A stretch of DNA of 64,000 nucleotides from Microbacterium sp. Root166 (GTDB lineage Bacteria > Actinomycetota > Actinomycetes > Actinomycetales > Microbacteriaceae), in the NCBI RefSeq assembly GCF_001427145.1, contig NZ_LMGL01000001.1:417476-481475 (forward strand). Direction: 5' to 3'. Shown here piece by piece: positions 51,598-60,548 of this stretch; positions within the stretch are counted from its first letter, which is position 1, and the number at the start of each line of letters is the position of its first letter. A program made the position numbers and the translations under genes. The notes beneath the pieces were generated by a model that ran no database searches, was not told where the DNA came from, and was given only the letters and a program-made list of their open reading frames with translations.

Positions 51598-54500
51598 GGC
51601 GTCACTCCTGCCGCTCGGTAGTCGTCGAAGAGGATGCTGAACGGCACGTTCGAGAGCGTGCTGCCGGCGTAGGTGCTGATGCCCGTGTGCCCGGCGACCT
51701 GCAGACCGGCGGTCGCGTCGGTGGTGCTCAGCTGCCAGGCCGCAGGCTCCGTCGTCCCCTGCGCCCAGATCTTGCTGCGCAGAGTCGTCGGGCTCGTGCC
51801 GAAGACCTGCACACGGACGTTGTACTTCACCCCGGGCGTGAGCGTCACGCCGGCGAGGTCCTGCCAGACGATGACGGTCCCGCCACGCGACAGCTGGGCC
51901 TGGACAGCACCGTTCGTGCCGATCAGCCAGCGTGCGCGGTAGTCCTCCGCGCCGACGACGCGGCCCAGCGCCGAGATGTACACGCGACCGCCCGCGGGGA
52001 CCGCCGGCGCACTGAACGAGAACGTCAGGTCGGTGCTGGTGGCCGTTGCAGTGTTCAGTGTCGCGGTCAGTGTCTGACCTGCCGCGAGCGTGGTGAACTT
52101 CGCCGCGCCGTTGTCGATCGCGATGCTCGCCGGTCCCAGGTTCTGCGTCCAGGTTCCGCCCGTCGGAGCAGCTCCGAGCGCACCCGCCGCGCGCCCGAAG
52201 TCATCGAGTGCGAACGGCGCTCCCGCAGGAGCCACGACGGTGACCGGCTTGGTGATGGTGTTGGTAGCGCCGAGGTTGTCGGTCACCGTCAATTCGACCG
52301 TGTATGTTCCGCCAGCGGCATACGTCCGCGATGCGGTCGCTCCGGTGCCCGTGGATCCGTCTCCGAACTTCCAGGCGTAGGAGGCGATCGTCCCGTCGTC
52401 CGTGGAAGCGGACCCGTCGACCGAGACCGTGAGGTTGGTCGGCGTGGCGGTGAACGCCGCGACGGGGTTCTGGTTGACCGGGCCGCCGGCAGTCACCGTC
52501 ACCGGCTTGGTGATCGTGCCCGTCGCACCGTCGTCATCCGTCACCGTCAGCTTGACGGAGTAGGTACCCGCCGACGCATACTCGTGTGCCGTCGGCGTGA
52601 CGCCGGTGGCTGTGCCACCGTCGCCGTACTCCCAGGCGTAGGACGCGATCGTGCCGTCGGAGTCCGTGGACGTCGAGGCATCGACCGTGGCCGAGAGGCC
52701 GTTGGGCGTCGCGGTGAAGGCCGCGACCGGAGCCGCGTTCGCAGGCGGGTTCGGCCCGCCTGCGGTCGATCCCGCCCACAGGTTGTCGAACCGCGTCTGG
52801 AACGGGACGTTCGAGACGGACCCGCCCAGGTACACGCCCAGACCGATGTGACCGGCGGCCTGAAGCGCCGCTGTCGAGTCGGTCGTGGACGAGGTCCAGG
52901 CGGCCGGCTCCGTGGTGCCGACCTTCCAGACCTTGACCCGGATCGTGGTGGGCGAGACTCCGGTCGCTTCGGTGCGAACGTGCAGTGCTTCGCCCGCTGC
53001 GAGGTTCAGCGAGGTGCCCACGTTGGTGAGGACCGCGCCGGTCTGCTGCAGCTGGACGGTGACCGCGCCGTTCGCCGCGACGATGACCCGCGACTTGTAG
53101 TCGACCGTCCCGACACGACGCGCGAACATCGTGTAGTAGGCGCTTCCGCCGACCGGACGCTGCGGCAAGGCGACGTCCACGTCGAGCGCGGTGTCGGTCG
53201 ATGCGACGCTCGGCAGGTACGCGTACCGCTGGACCCCTCCGGCGGTCTGCACGAAGGTTCCGGCCGAGCCGTTGACCAGGTAGTTGGACGCGGGGTTGGC
53301 CAGCTGCCAGGCGCCACCGACGTCCGCGGTCCCCAAGCCGCTCGCGACCGTCCGGTTGAACGCGTCGCTCGCATAGGTGACTGCTCCCACGGGTGCGGTC
53401 ACATTCACTGCGGCCGTCGTGGTCGTCGAGGCGCCCTCGTTGTCGACGACGGTGAGGGTGATCGTGTATCCGCCGTCCGCAGCGTAGGTGTGCGACCTCG
53501 TGACACCGGTCTCCGTGGCCGTGCCGTCGCCCCAGTTCCAGCTGTAGCTCGCGATCGTTCCGTCGCCGTCGTTCGATCCCGAGGCGTCGGCGTTGACCGT
53601 CCGCCCGTTGACTGCGGAGGTGAAGGAAGCCGTCGGCGCCTGGTTGGCGACCGCGTTGACCACGGTCTGCTCGGTCGCCGTGGCGCCGTCGTCGTCGGTC
53701 ACGGTCAGGGTCACCGTATAATTGCCCGCCGATCCATAGGTGTGCGTCGCGGTCTCGCCCGATCCCGCCGGTGAGCCATCGCCCCAGTTCCAGCTGTAAC
53801 CGGTGATCGTGCCGTCGGGGTCATCCGACGCGGAGGCGTCGACATCCACCTTCAGCTTGGTCGGCACGGCCGTGAAGTCGGCCGTCGGAGGCACGTTGGC
53901 CGGCTCCCCGGTCGATCCGAGTCCGTAGTGGGCAGCGACATCAGTGGGCGAGATCGGACCCAGGTAGACCGCGACCTCATCGATGGTTCCGTCGAACTCC
54001 CAGTCACCCGGGCCCCACGTGACGTCACCGCCGACGTGCCAGTACCCGGTGTAGTCCTGGGCGTTCGTCTGACCGTTCGTCCCCTTGAGAGCACCGTCGA
54101 CGTAAAGGCGCATGCCTTCGGCCCCCTGCGTCGCCACGACGTGGTGCCATTGGCCGTCGTTGTACGAGTCGGAGGTCTGCAGCGTGTCACCGAAGCCCAC
54201 CCAGACGCCGTAGATCAGCTTGCCGTCCGGCGTCATGTAGACGTGGCGGTCGTAGCCGCTGGAGTTGCCGTCCGAGCTGTTGCCGAAGCCGATGAGCTTT
54301 CCACCGGTCGTCGTCGACGTCTTGAACCACGCCTCGAGCGAGTACGAACGCGGGTTGGTGAACGAGTTCTGGCTGATCACCTGGCCGCCTGCGAACGTCG
54401 CCGCGGTGTTGGACACACCGGTCAGCGCGCCGGTCGTGCCCTTGGCGACGGCACCGAAGTAGGTGCCGCGCTGGTTCGATCCGGACGCGTCCTCCGCCAC

Positions 54501-56945
54501 GCTGCCCGACGACTCGCCGAGACGCCAGTACAGGGCGGGCTCGAGATCGTAGACGGCGGCGCCGTAGGCGTCGGCCGGAGGCGTGGAGCCGACCAGCGTG
54601 CGTCCCGAGGCGTTGTAATGCGCCGCGGTCTGCTGCTTCGTGAGCGGGGCGCCGTAGACCGCGACCTCGTCGATTTGACCGTCGAAGAACGCGTTGCCCG
54701 ACCAGGGGCTGTCGCCTCCGACTCGCCAGTAGCCGTTGTACGGCTGCGCCGAGGTGATGTCGGTCCGCTGCGCGACGCGCACTCCGTCGATGTAGAGGAT
54801 CATCCCGTTCTCGCTCATGCCGGCGGTCATGTGGTGCCACTGACCGTCGTTGAACGTGCTGCCCGACGAGATCGTCTGCGACGAACCGGGGTAGACGCCG
54901 AACGTGATCTGGCCGCTGGGCTCCATATAGACGTGACGGTCGTAGTTCGACGACGTGCCGGTCGAGCTGTTGCCGAAGCCGATGATCTTGCCGCCGGAGT
55001 TCGTCGTGGTCTTGAACCACGCCTCGAGACCGAAGCTGTTCGGACCCGCGATCGCGTTCGTCGTCGAGGCGAAGCCATCCGAGTTGCCGTTGAAGTCCGA
55101 GCTCGCACGGGGCTCGCCCAGGATCGCTCCCTCGGTTTCCCGGGTGACGCCGCCGCGAACGGCGAGATCCGATGCCCCTGCCCAGTCGTAAGAGACGGTC
55201 GACGACGAGTCATCCAGCGGCCAGTAGCTCAGCGGGGTGTCGGTGAGCACCGCGCTGCGATACGCGCTGGCGGTCGTCGTTCCGGACGCGGTCACCGAGA
55301 CGGTCGCACCGGTGATCGAGTGATTCTGGGCGTCGGTCGCCCGGATCTGGTACGTGTACGAGGTGCCGTTGGTCACACTGGTGTCGACGAAGGCCATCGG
55401 GGGAAGTCCCCAGTCAGGGGACTTCGACCGCACGTTCTCGAAGGTCTTGATCACGACGTTGTTGCGCAGCACCTCGTACTTGAGGAACTCGCTGTCGCGG
55501 TCGTAGTTCAGCGGCCAGCTGACCCGGATCGATCCGCCGCTCAGCGCGAGCGCGGTCGGCTGCCAGGCCGTGTTCCACAGGATGGGCCCCTGCGCGTTGG
55601 TCGACTTGGAGGGGACGGCGAAACGCACCAGTCCCTGCTGGCCGGTGTTGTTCACGCGCGTGAACTCGCCGCCGAACACGACATAGTCACCGCCGGCCGT
55701 GACGGTCCACGGGCCCTGCCACGCGCCGCTCACGTTGGCGGCGTTGAACGTGGGGTACCAGTGGAGCAGCTTCGGTGCAGGGTTGCCGCCGAAGTCGTAG
55801 TAGCCGAGATTGAGGCCGTACGGAGTGATCCGTTCCACGTCCCGCGTCACTGCGGTGCCGCGGTAGAAGGTCCACGGGTCGCTCTGCGGGAATCCGCCGA
55901 CGAGGCTGCCGCAGTAGTGGGGATGGCCGGCCTGATAGACGGTGTCGCCGAAGGGATGCACGTCGTAGAGGTCGCCGTGGCAGTCGTTCACCCACGTGAG
56001 ATCGCCTGTCGCCCACGAGGAACGGAAACTGCCCTCGAGGTTGCCGCCCTCGCCGAACACGTAGCCGGTGCCGTAGATGTCGTCGCCGCTGGACTTGAGC
56101 GAGAGGATGGCGGCGTCGTTGCCGGCGTTGCGGATCACGTTGTTGGTCGCGAAGGGCAGGAGCGAACCATCGGCTGCACTGACCATCGCGAGCCCGTAGC
56201 CCGGGTTGCTGCTGTTGTTGAGCGTCTGGAAGTTTCCGCCGATCACGACCTTCGCGCCGTCCGGCGAGACGACCACGACGCGACCCTGGCGGCCTTCGAG
56301 AACGGGTGCCCACGGCTGCAGACTGCCGTCGCGGTTGATCGCGGCTGCGCCGAAGCGGTCTTGTCCGCCCACGCGGCCGAACGTGCCGGCGATGTACACG
56401 GTGGTGTTCGTCGCGTCGACGCCGATCGTCGTGCCGTTCGAGTTCGGGTTGAAGGACGACAGCGCCCCGCTCGGCAGTTCGAACGCTGCGACGCGATTGC
56501 GGTTGCTGCCGTTGACGGTGGTGAAATCGCCGACGATGTACAGCCGCGTGCCGTCCGGGGACGCCTCGACCTGTCGCACCTGCGCGTTGATGGTCGGAGC
56601 GAACGATGTGATCAGCGCCCCGGTCGTGAGGTTGAACGCGAGCAGGTTCGAGCGTGGCGTCTCGTTGGTTCCGGCTGCCGCGCCCGCGGGCCGGGCGCTC
56701 GAGAAAGAGCCGGCGGCGTACACGACGTTGCCCACGATCTCCTGGTCCCACACGATGCCGTTGATCTGCACCGTGGGCAGGGCATCGCCCGTGACCGTGG
56801 GCGGATCACCCTCCGGTGGACTCACGTCGGCGTTCGCGGCCGGCGCCGTGAACGCCAGCGAGCCGATGATCAGTGCGATCGAAGTCGTGATGGCGGCGAT
56901 TGCCGACCGCTTGCGACCATTGCCGGATTCAGCGAAAACGCCCAT
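51594..56945 (-). CDS. Giant secreted protein B: propeller, FN3-like, two LamG, four PKD, two beta modules
   Basis: 1783 residues from ATG 56945 with signal peptide (SAIAAITTSIALIIGSLAF). Domains: propeller-like repeats (about 45-465; VVYAAGSFSSARPAG, LYIVGDFTTVNGSN, VYIAGTFGRVGGQD), FN3-like (465-555), LamG (560-780), LamG (793-1005), two PKD (1013-1180), beta module (1187-1390), two PKD (1400-1570), a second beta module (1577-1783). It is a clear paralogue of giant protein A but has inserted one extra beta module between PKD pairs. The stop overlaps the CDP-alcohol transferase start. Cell-surface or matrix role inferred. Confidence 0.9.
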   Translation of the reverse strand: MGVFAESGNGRKRSAIAAITTSIALIIGSLAFTAPAANADVSPPEGDPPTVTGDALPTVQINGIVWDQEIVGNVVYAAGSFSSARPAGAAAGTNETPRSNLLAFNLTTGALITSFAPTINAQVRQVEASPDGTRLYIVGDFTTVNGSNRNRVAAFELPSGALSSFNPNSNGTTIGVDATNTTVYIAGTFGRVGGQDRFGAAAINRDGSLQPWAPVLEGRQGRVVVVSPDGAKVVIGGNFQTLNNSSNPGYGLAMVSAADGSLLPFATNNVIRNAGNDAAILSLKSSGDDIYGTGYVFGEGGNLEGSFRSSWATGDLTWVNDCHGDLYDVHPFGDTVYQAGHPHYCGSLVGGFPQSDPWTFYRGTAVTRDVERITPYGLNLGYYDFGGNPAPKLLHWYPTFNAANVSGAWQGPWTVTAGGDYVVFGGEFTRVNNTGQQGLVRFAVPSKSTNAQGPILWNTAWQPTALALSGGSIRVSWPLNYDRDSEFLKYEVLRNNVVIKTFENVRSKSPDWGLPPMAFVDTSVTNGTSYTYQIRATDAQNHSITGATVSVTASGTTTASAYRSAVLTDTPLSYWPLDDSSSTVSYDWAGASDLAVRGGVTRETEGAILGEPRASSDFNGNSDGFASTTNAIAGPNSFGLEAWFKTTTNSGGKIIGFGNSSTGTSSNYDRHVYMEPSGQITFGVYPGSSQTISSGSTFNDGQWHHMTAGMSENGMILYIDGVRVAQRTDITSAQPYNGYWRVGGDSPWSGNAFFDGQIDEVAVYGAPLTKQQTAAHYNASGRTLVGSTPPADAYGAAVYDLEPALYWRLGESSGSVAEDASGSNQRGTYFGAVAKGTTGALTGVSNTAATFAGGQVISQNSFTNPRSYSLEAWFKTSTTTGGKLIGFGNSSDGNSSGYDRHVYMTPDGKLIYGVWVGFGDTLQTSDSYNDGQWHHVVATQGAEGMRLYVDGALKGTNGQTNAQDYTGYWHVGGDVTWGPGDWEFDGTIDEVAVYLGPISPTDVAAHYGLGSTGEPANVPPTADFTAVPTKLKVDVDASASDDPDGTITGYSWNWGDGSPAGSGETATHTYGSAGNYTVTLTVTDDDGATATEQTVVNAVANQAPTASFTSAVNGRTVNADASGSNDGDGTIASYSWNWGDGTATETGVTRSHTYAADGGYTITLTVVDNEGASTTTTAAVNVTAPVGAVTYASDAFNRTVASGLGTADVGGAWQLANPASNYLVNGSAGTFVQTAGGVQRYAYLPSVASTDTALDVDVALPQRPVGGSAYYTMFARRVGTVDYKSRVIVAANGAVTVQLQQTGAVLTNVGTSLNLAAGEALHVRTEATGVSPTTIRVKVWKVGTTEPAAWTSSTTDSTAALQAAGHIGLGVYLGGSVSNVPFQTRFDNLWAGSTAGGPNPPANAAPVAAFTATPNGLSATVDASTSTDSDGTIASYAWEYGDGGTATGVTPTAHEYASAGTYSVKLTVTDDDGATGTITKPVTVTAGGPVNQNPVAAFTATPTNLTVSVDGSASTDDGTIASYAWKFGDGSTGTGATASRTYAAGGTYTVELTVTDNLGATNTITKPVTVVAPAGAPFALDDFGRAAGALGAAPTGGTWTQNLGPASIAIDNGAAKFTTLAAGQTLTATLNTATATSTDLTFSFSAPAVPAGGRVYISALGRVVGAEDYRARWLIGTNGAVQAQLSRGGTVIVWQDLAGVTLTPGVKYNVRVQVFGTSPTTLRSKIWAQGTTEPAAWQLSTTDATAGLQVAGHTGISTYAGSTLSNVPFSILFDDYRAAGVTP

Positions 56946-56950
56946 CCTTG

Positions 56951-56993
56951 CATCTCCCCAGATGATGGACCGCGACGCACTACACCCCTGTAG
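56951..56993 (-). promoter_or_regulatory. Tandem GGGG-loop hairpins before giant gene B
   Basis: On the minus strand, CTACA-GGGG-TGTAG (56993-56980) and CATCT-GGGG-AGATG (56964-56951), each a perfect 5-bp stem with a GGGG tetraloop. The second ends six bases before the ATG and contains the GGGGAG ribosome-site candidate. The first is very close to the CsrA consensus stem-loop but has GGGG where CsrA sites have GGA. Confidence 0.65.
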
Positions 56994-57014
56994 CTTGCGC
57001 GAAAATTCCCCAGT

Positions 57015-57674
57015 TTACATCGCGTTGCCGGGCCGAGGCCCGACGAAGACGACGTCTGGCGTAGTCGCCAGCAGGTCGACGATAACACGGATGTCCCCCT
57101 CCGGGGCATCCGGAACTGCGAAGAAGAAAGTCGCGGTCGCGGTCGCGCCCGGCGCGATAGTGGTGGGCCACACGGTCGCATCGTCATCGGTGACGGCGAC
57201 CGCGGGGACCCGCTCGTCTCCGCCGTACGTCAGGTTCACGTTCGATCCGCCGGTGTCCAGCGGAGTCGCGCCGTTGTTCGAAATCCGCACCGACACCGCG
57301 ACGGCTGGACCGCTCGACTCTCCGGGCAGCTCGCGCCCGGCCGTGACCGCCTCGACCGACGTCACGTCGACGACGACGTCCTCCACGGGCTCTGCGGGCT
57401 CATCGAGGGCCACCTCGACCGGCTCATCGGGTTTCGAGACCGAATCCGTCGCCCCGGGAGTCGGCGCTGTGAACTCGGTCGGCTGCGGAGACGCCGTGGC
57501 GGTCGCCGTCGCCGTCGAGGGGGCGGTCGGCGTGGAGCCGGTCGCCTCGGCGGCCGGACGGAAGCTGATCATCGCCCACACCAGCAGGCCGAGGACGATC
57601 GCCGCTGCGAGGCCGATTCCGACCCAGGCCTTCCAGCCCATCCGCCGGCGTGGATCTTCACGCGTGTCAGCCAT
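57015..57674 (-). CDS. Small membrane-anchored protein with C-terminal beta-sandwich domain
   Basis: 219 residues from ATG 57674. One N-terminal membrane helix (WVGIGLAAAIVLGLLVWAMI) anchors a Thr/Ala/Pro-rich linker (about 45-100) and an extracellular beta domain (AVAVSVRISNNGATPLDTGG, GATATATFFFAVPD, IRVIVDLLATTPDVVFVG). The end pattern matches that of the 42612-43271 lipoprotein, and both are 219 residues and precede a giant gene. One uses a lipid, the other a helix, to reach the membrane face. Confidence 0.82.
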   Translation of the reverse strand: MADTREDPRRRMGWKAWVGIGLAAAIVLGLLVWAMISFRPAAEATGSTPTAPSTATATATASPQPTEFTAPTPGATDSVSKPDEPVEVALDEPAEPVEDVVVDVTSVEAVTAGRELPGESSGPAVAVSVRISNNGATPLDTGGSNVNLTYGGDERVPAVAVTDDDATVWPTTIAPGATATATFFFAVPDAPEGDIRVIVDLLATTPDVVFVGPRPGNAM

Positions 57675-57678
57675 GATC

Positions 57679-57693
57679 GTGCTCCCCTTGCAC
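57679..57693 (-). promoter_or_regulatory. Hairpin presenting the ribosome site of the small anchored protein
   Basis: On the minus strand GTGC-AAGGGGA-GCAC (57693-57679). The loop AAGGGGA is the ribosome site for ATG 57674, which starts four bases after the stem. A 4-bp stem is short and could arise by chance; it matters because it matches the leaders nearby. Confidence 0.5.
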
Positions 57694-57733
57694 TGAATCG
57701 CCGCGCTTCCCCCGAACCGCGATCGTCGCCATC

Positions 57734-59014
57734 CTATGTCACCGCCGCCCGGGGAACACTCGGAGTCCGCTGAAGGTCGTGAGGGGCGGAGGGGTCATCG
57801 GCGTGCCGGGATCGATGCGTCAGGAGAGTCGCGATCACCAGGAACTGGATGAACGGCATCGCACTGTCGACGAGTCCACTCTCGGTGACCGATCGCATCA
57901 CCAAGAGGACGAGGAGCGGAAGCAGAACACCCCGTCGAGAACTGGAGATCAGGGCCGCGATGAGACACCACGCGACCAGTCCGGCCGCCAGCGCAGTTCC
58001 CAGCAGGCCCGTCTGCGCAAGCAGCGACGCCCAGCTGCTGTCGAGGACCTGCTCGTCGCGCCACTGGATGTCGACCTTGACCTGTTTCACCGACAGTCCG
58101 AGCCCGATCCACTTCTCCCAGGACGCCCAATCCCAGCCGAGCACCACCTTCCAGGCATCGAACCGCGAGTCGAGGGCGGACGTCGTGTCCGTCGACCCGC
58201 CCCGCGTTGCGAGGTCGCTCACGATGCCGGTGAACAGAGCGATCGCGTACGCGAGCGGCAGTCCACCGAGGAGCAGGTAGACCACGCCGCGGTTGCGGAT
58301 CCCATTCGTGATCACGGCGACGGCGATCGTCACGATCACGCCCAGCAGCGCTGTCCGCGAGCCGCTGGCGATCAGGATCGCCAGGAGGACGACGGCGGCC
58401 GACATGCTCCATGGCCGCACTCTCGTGCGCAGCATGAGCACGACGAGCGCCACGAGCGGCGGTCCTGCCAGTCCGGCGAGCTCGTTCGGATGGATCTCAG
58501 GCACGCCACCGCCGAGCCGGCCCTCGGAGGCGAGAGACGGGAGTCCGGTGACGGCGGCGACGATCGCGATCAGGCCCATCGCCGCCATGAGCGACCCCAG
58601 CCCGATGTGCCAGGGTACGCAGGAGAGCAGAAGCAGGACGGTGACCATCACCATCACCACACGGATGACGAGCACGAGGGTGGCGCTCACGTTGCCTGAG
58701 ACGACCGAAGCGAGCAGCGACACCAGCAGGATCACGAACAGGATGCCGGCAGGGCCGAGGCCGATCGGAACCTTCGTCGTGGTGTGCACCCACAGCAGGA
58801 ACGCACCGCCGAGCGTGATCAGCGCCACGAGTGCCTTCGCGATCACGACCGAGTCGATCCCGCCTTCGTAGACCATCGCGCTGCGCCACGGAATGACGCT
58901 GATGATCAGCAGGAGGAAGATGAGCCCGACGACGAACATCCGCTCACGGCTCGGCTTCCTGCCGTCCCCGTGATGCGGCGGCGGGCGATCAGCGGCGCGC
59001 ACGGCCTTCGTCAT
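57734..59014 (-). CDS. O-antigen ligase / Wzy-like polysaccharide polymerase
   Basis: 426 residues from ATG 59014, with about ten membrane helices (MFVVGLIFLLLIISVI, LVLVIRVVMVMVTVLLLL, MSAAVVLLAILIASGSRTAL). The large loop after GGVPEIHPNELAGLAGPPLV and the late SRFDAWKVVLGWDWASWEKW and GLGLSVKQV region match the Wzy_C domain. It joins repeat units on the outer membrane face. It overlaps the Wzz-like gene by 26 bases; GTG 59002 is another possible start. Confidence 0.88.
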   Translation of the reverse strand: MTKAVRAADRPPPHHGDGRKPSRERMFVVGLIFLLLIISVIPWRSAMVYEGGIDSVVIAKALVALITLGGAFLLWVHTTTKVPIGLGPAGILFVILLVSLLASVVSGNVSATLVLVIRVVMVMVTVLLLLSCVPWHIGLGSLMAAMGLIAIVAAVTGLPSLASEGRLGGGVPEIHPNELAGLAGPPLVALVVLMLRTRVRPWSMSAAVVLLAILIASGSRTALLGVIVTIAVAVITNGIRNRGVVYLLLGGLPLAYAIALFTGIVSDLATRGGSTDTTSALDSRFDAWKVVLGWDWASWEKWIGLGLSVKQVKVDIQWRDEQVLDSSWASLLAQTGLLGTALAAGLVAWCLIAALISSSRRGVLLPLLVLLVMRSVTESGLVDSAMPFIQFLVIATLLTHRSRHADDPSAPHDLQRTPSVPRAAVT

Positions 59015-60512
59015 CGGCGAACTGCACGGACGTCGTGGCGGCCGGGTCGCCCGGCCGATCGGAGCCGGCGACGGATTCCCTGGGACCCGAGGCCGGATTC
59101 CGCTCTTCGGCGCTGTGCCACGCGGCCGCCACATGATCGAATTCGTCGATGTCGCCCGAAGCGGGCCCACCCGGGACCAGGACGGCGTCGACGCGGTCGG
59201 ACTCGCGCCAGGACTCGGCCGCCGCACCGACCGAGCGGGAAGCCGCCTGCGTGATCAGAACGCCGAGCGGTCGGATGCCCATGACTCGCAGGCGGGTGGC
59301 GACCGCCACCAGCTCCGTCGCCGACGTGGCGTTGCGTCGCACCGAGAGCAGCACATGGGCGCCCGTCTGCGCGGCCGCCTCGATCAGGCCCGATGCGCCT
59401 GGGTCGGCGACCAGCAGCACGATGTCGAAGTCGGCGGCGAGACGCAGGATCGCCCGCGGCAGCTCGCGCTCGAGAGTCGCCGTAGGAATAGGACTCGTGG
59501 ATGCATAGATCACCGCTCCGGATTCGGCGGAGGATGCGACGGCCGTAGCGGCGGATCTCGCCACGAGCGCGTCGGCCAGCGAGCGGAAGTCGCCGTCCTT
59601 GCTGATCTCGGCGCGCGTGTCGAGCACACCGACTCGTCGCCCGGCGGCAGCGTATGCCTCGAGCAGACCGTTCAGCTCGTCCTGGTCGACTCCTCCCTCG
59701 GACACCGGCACGAGCAGAAGTCTTGAGAGCCCGCGGCCGCCCAGGGTCGAGAGGTTGTTGAGCGCATCCGCGTACGCAGCATCGGCAGCGGCCTCCGCGC
59801 GCTTGCGGAACCTCGCGAGCGGCACTCGGGACGGCCGGGGGATCTGGCCGACGACGGGCAGGCCGGATGCGCGACGCACGTCGGAGATCGTGCTGATCCG
59901 CCGACTGGTCGTCGTCCGGTAGACCGCGACGATCGCACCCAGGGCGAATCCCCCGATGAGCCCGAGTCCGGTGATCGCGAGAACCTGCGGAGACGTCGGA
60001 GCGAGAGGTTCGACAGCGGGAAGGACCTGCTCGAGGATGACCTGGTAGCGCTCGTCGTCGCCGGAGTTCTCGGTGCCCTCGATGAGCAGCGAAAGATTGG
60101 CGGCCGCTGCGTTGGCGAGGTCGGCGGCGAGCTTCGCGGTGGGAGCATCCGCCCGCACGGCGAGAAGAACGGTATCGGCCGTGTTCTCGGCCGAGAGCAT
60201 GCGCCTAATGTCGCGGTCGGTGTAGTCGTCCGCGCTCAGTCCGAGTTCCTCACGGACGCCCTCGATCACGCTCGGGCTGTCGACCAGAGCCGGGTAGGTC
60301 TTGATGCGCGCGAGGCTGAACTGGTTGCGCTCGAACAGCGAGGCTTCGGTCGAATCGACCTGAAGGAGCAGGCCGGAAGTCGCCGTGTAGGTCTCGGGAA
60401 GCAGCTTCGCGACGCCGTACGCCGCGCCGGCCCCGATCAGCGCTGCGAGAAGGATGATGAGCCATCCTTCACGCAGAATCCGCCCATAAGGAACGTCCTC
60501 CACCGACACCAC
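58989..60512 (-). CDS. Wzz-type chain-length protein fused to a degenerate BY-kinase domain
   Basis: 507 residues from GTG 60512. Wzz domain: first helix LREGWLIILLAALIGAGAAY, extracellular helices, second helix VLAITGLGLIGGFALGAIVA, then the BY-kinase-like cytoplasmic part from about residue 255. There the Walker A position reads VPVSEGGVDQDELNGLLEAY instead of GxGKS/T. RRVGVLDTRAE stands in for Walker A-prime and FDIVLLVADPGA for Walker B. The C terminus has no Tyr cluster. It probably controls chain length without kinase activity. Confidence 0.86.
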   Translation of the reverse strand: MVSVEDVPYGRILREGWLIILLAALIGAGAAYGVAKLLPETYTATSGLLLQVDSTEASLFERNQFSLARIKTYPALVDSPSVIEGVREELGLSADDYTDRDIRRMLSAENTADTVLLAVRADAPTAKLAADLANAAAANLSLLIEGTENSGDDERYQVILEQVLPAVEPLAPTSPQVLAITGLGLIGGFALGAIVAVYRTTTSRRISTISDVRRASGLPVVGQIPRPSRVPLARFRKRAEAAADAAYADALNNLSTLGGRGLSRLLLVPVSEGGVDQDELNGLLEAYAAAGRRVGVLDTRAEISKDGDFRSLADALVARSAATAVASSAESGAVIYASTSPIPTATLERELPRAILRLAADFDIVLLVADPGASGLIEAAAQTGAHVLLSVRRNATSATELVAVATRLRVMGIRPLGVLITQAASRSVGAAAESWRESDRVDAVLVPGGPASGDIDEFDHVAAAWHSAEERNPASGPRESVAGSDRPGDPAATTSVQFADDEGRARR

Positions 60513-60548
60513 CCCCTTGCCTGAGATGCCAGACGAATCTTGAACCTA

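Noticed and set aside
51528..53774. A 748-codon plus-strand frame
   Set aside because: Antisense to PKD and beta-module coding sequence; the composition mirrors the real gene.
53928..56993. A 1021-codon plus-strand frame opposite giant gene B
   Set aside because: Pure antisense shadow; Arg/Val/Gly-rich, no domain, while the minus-strand frame has clear LamG, PKD and propeller repeats.
56951..56993. True CsrA sites
   Set aside because: Loops have GGGG rather than GGA at every site, and csrA is not expected in this family; only the architecture is similar.
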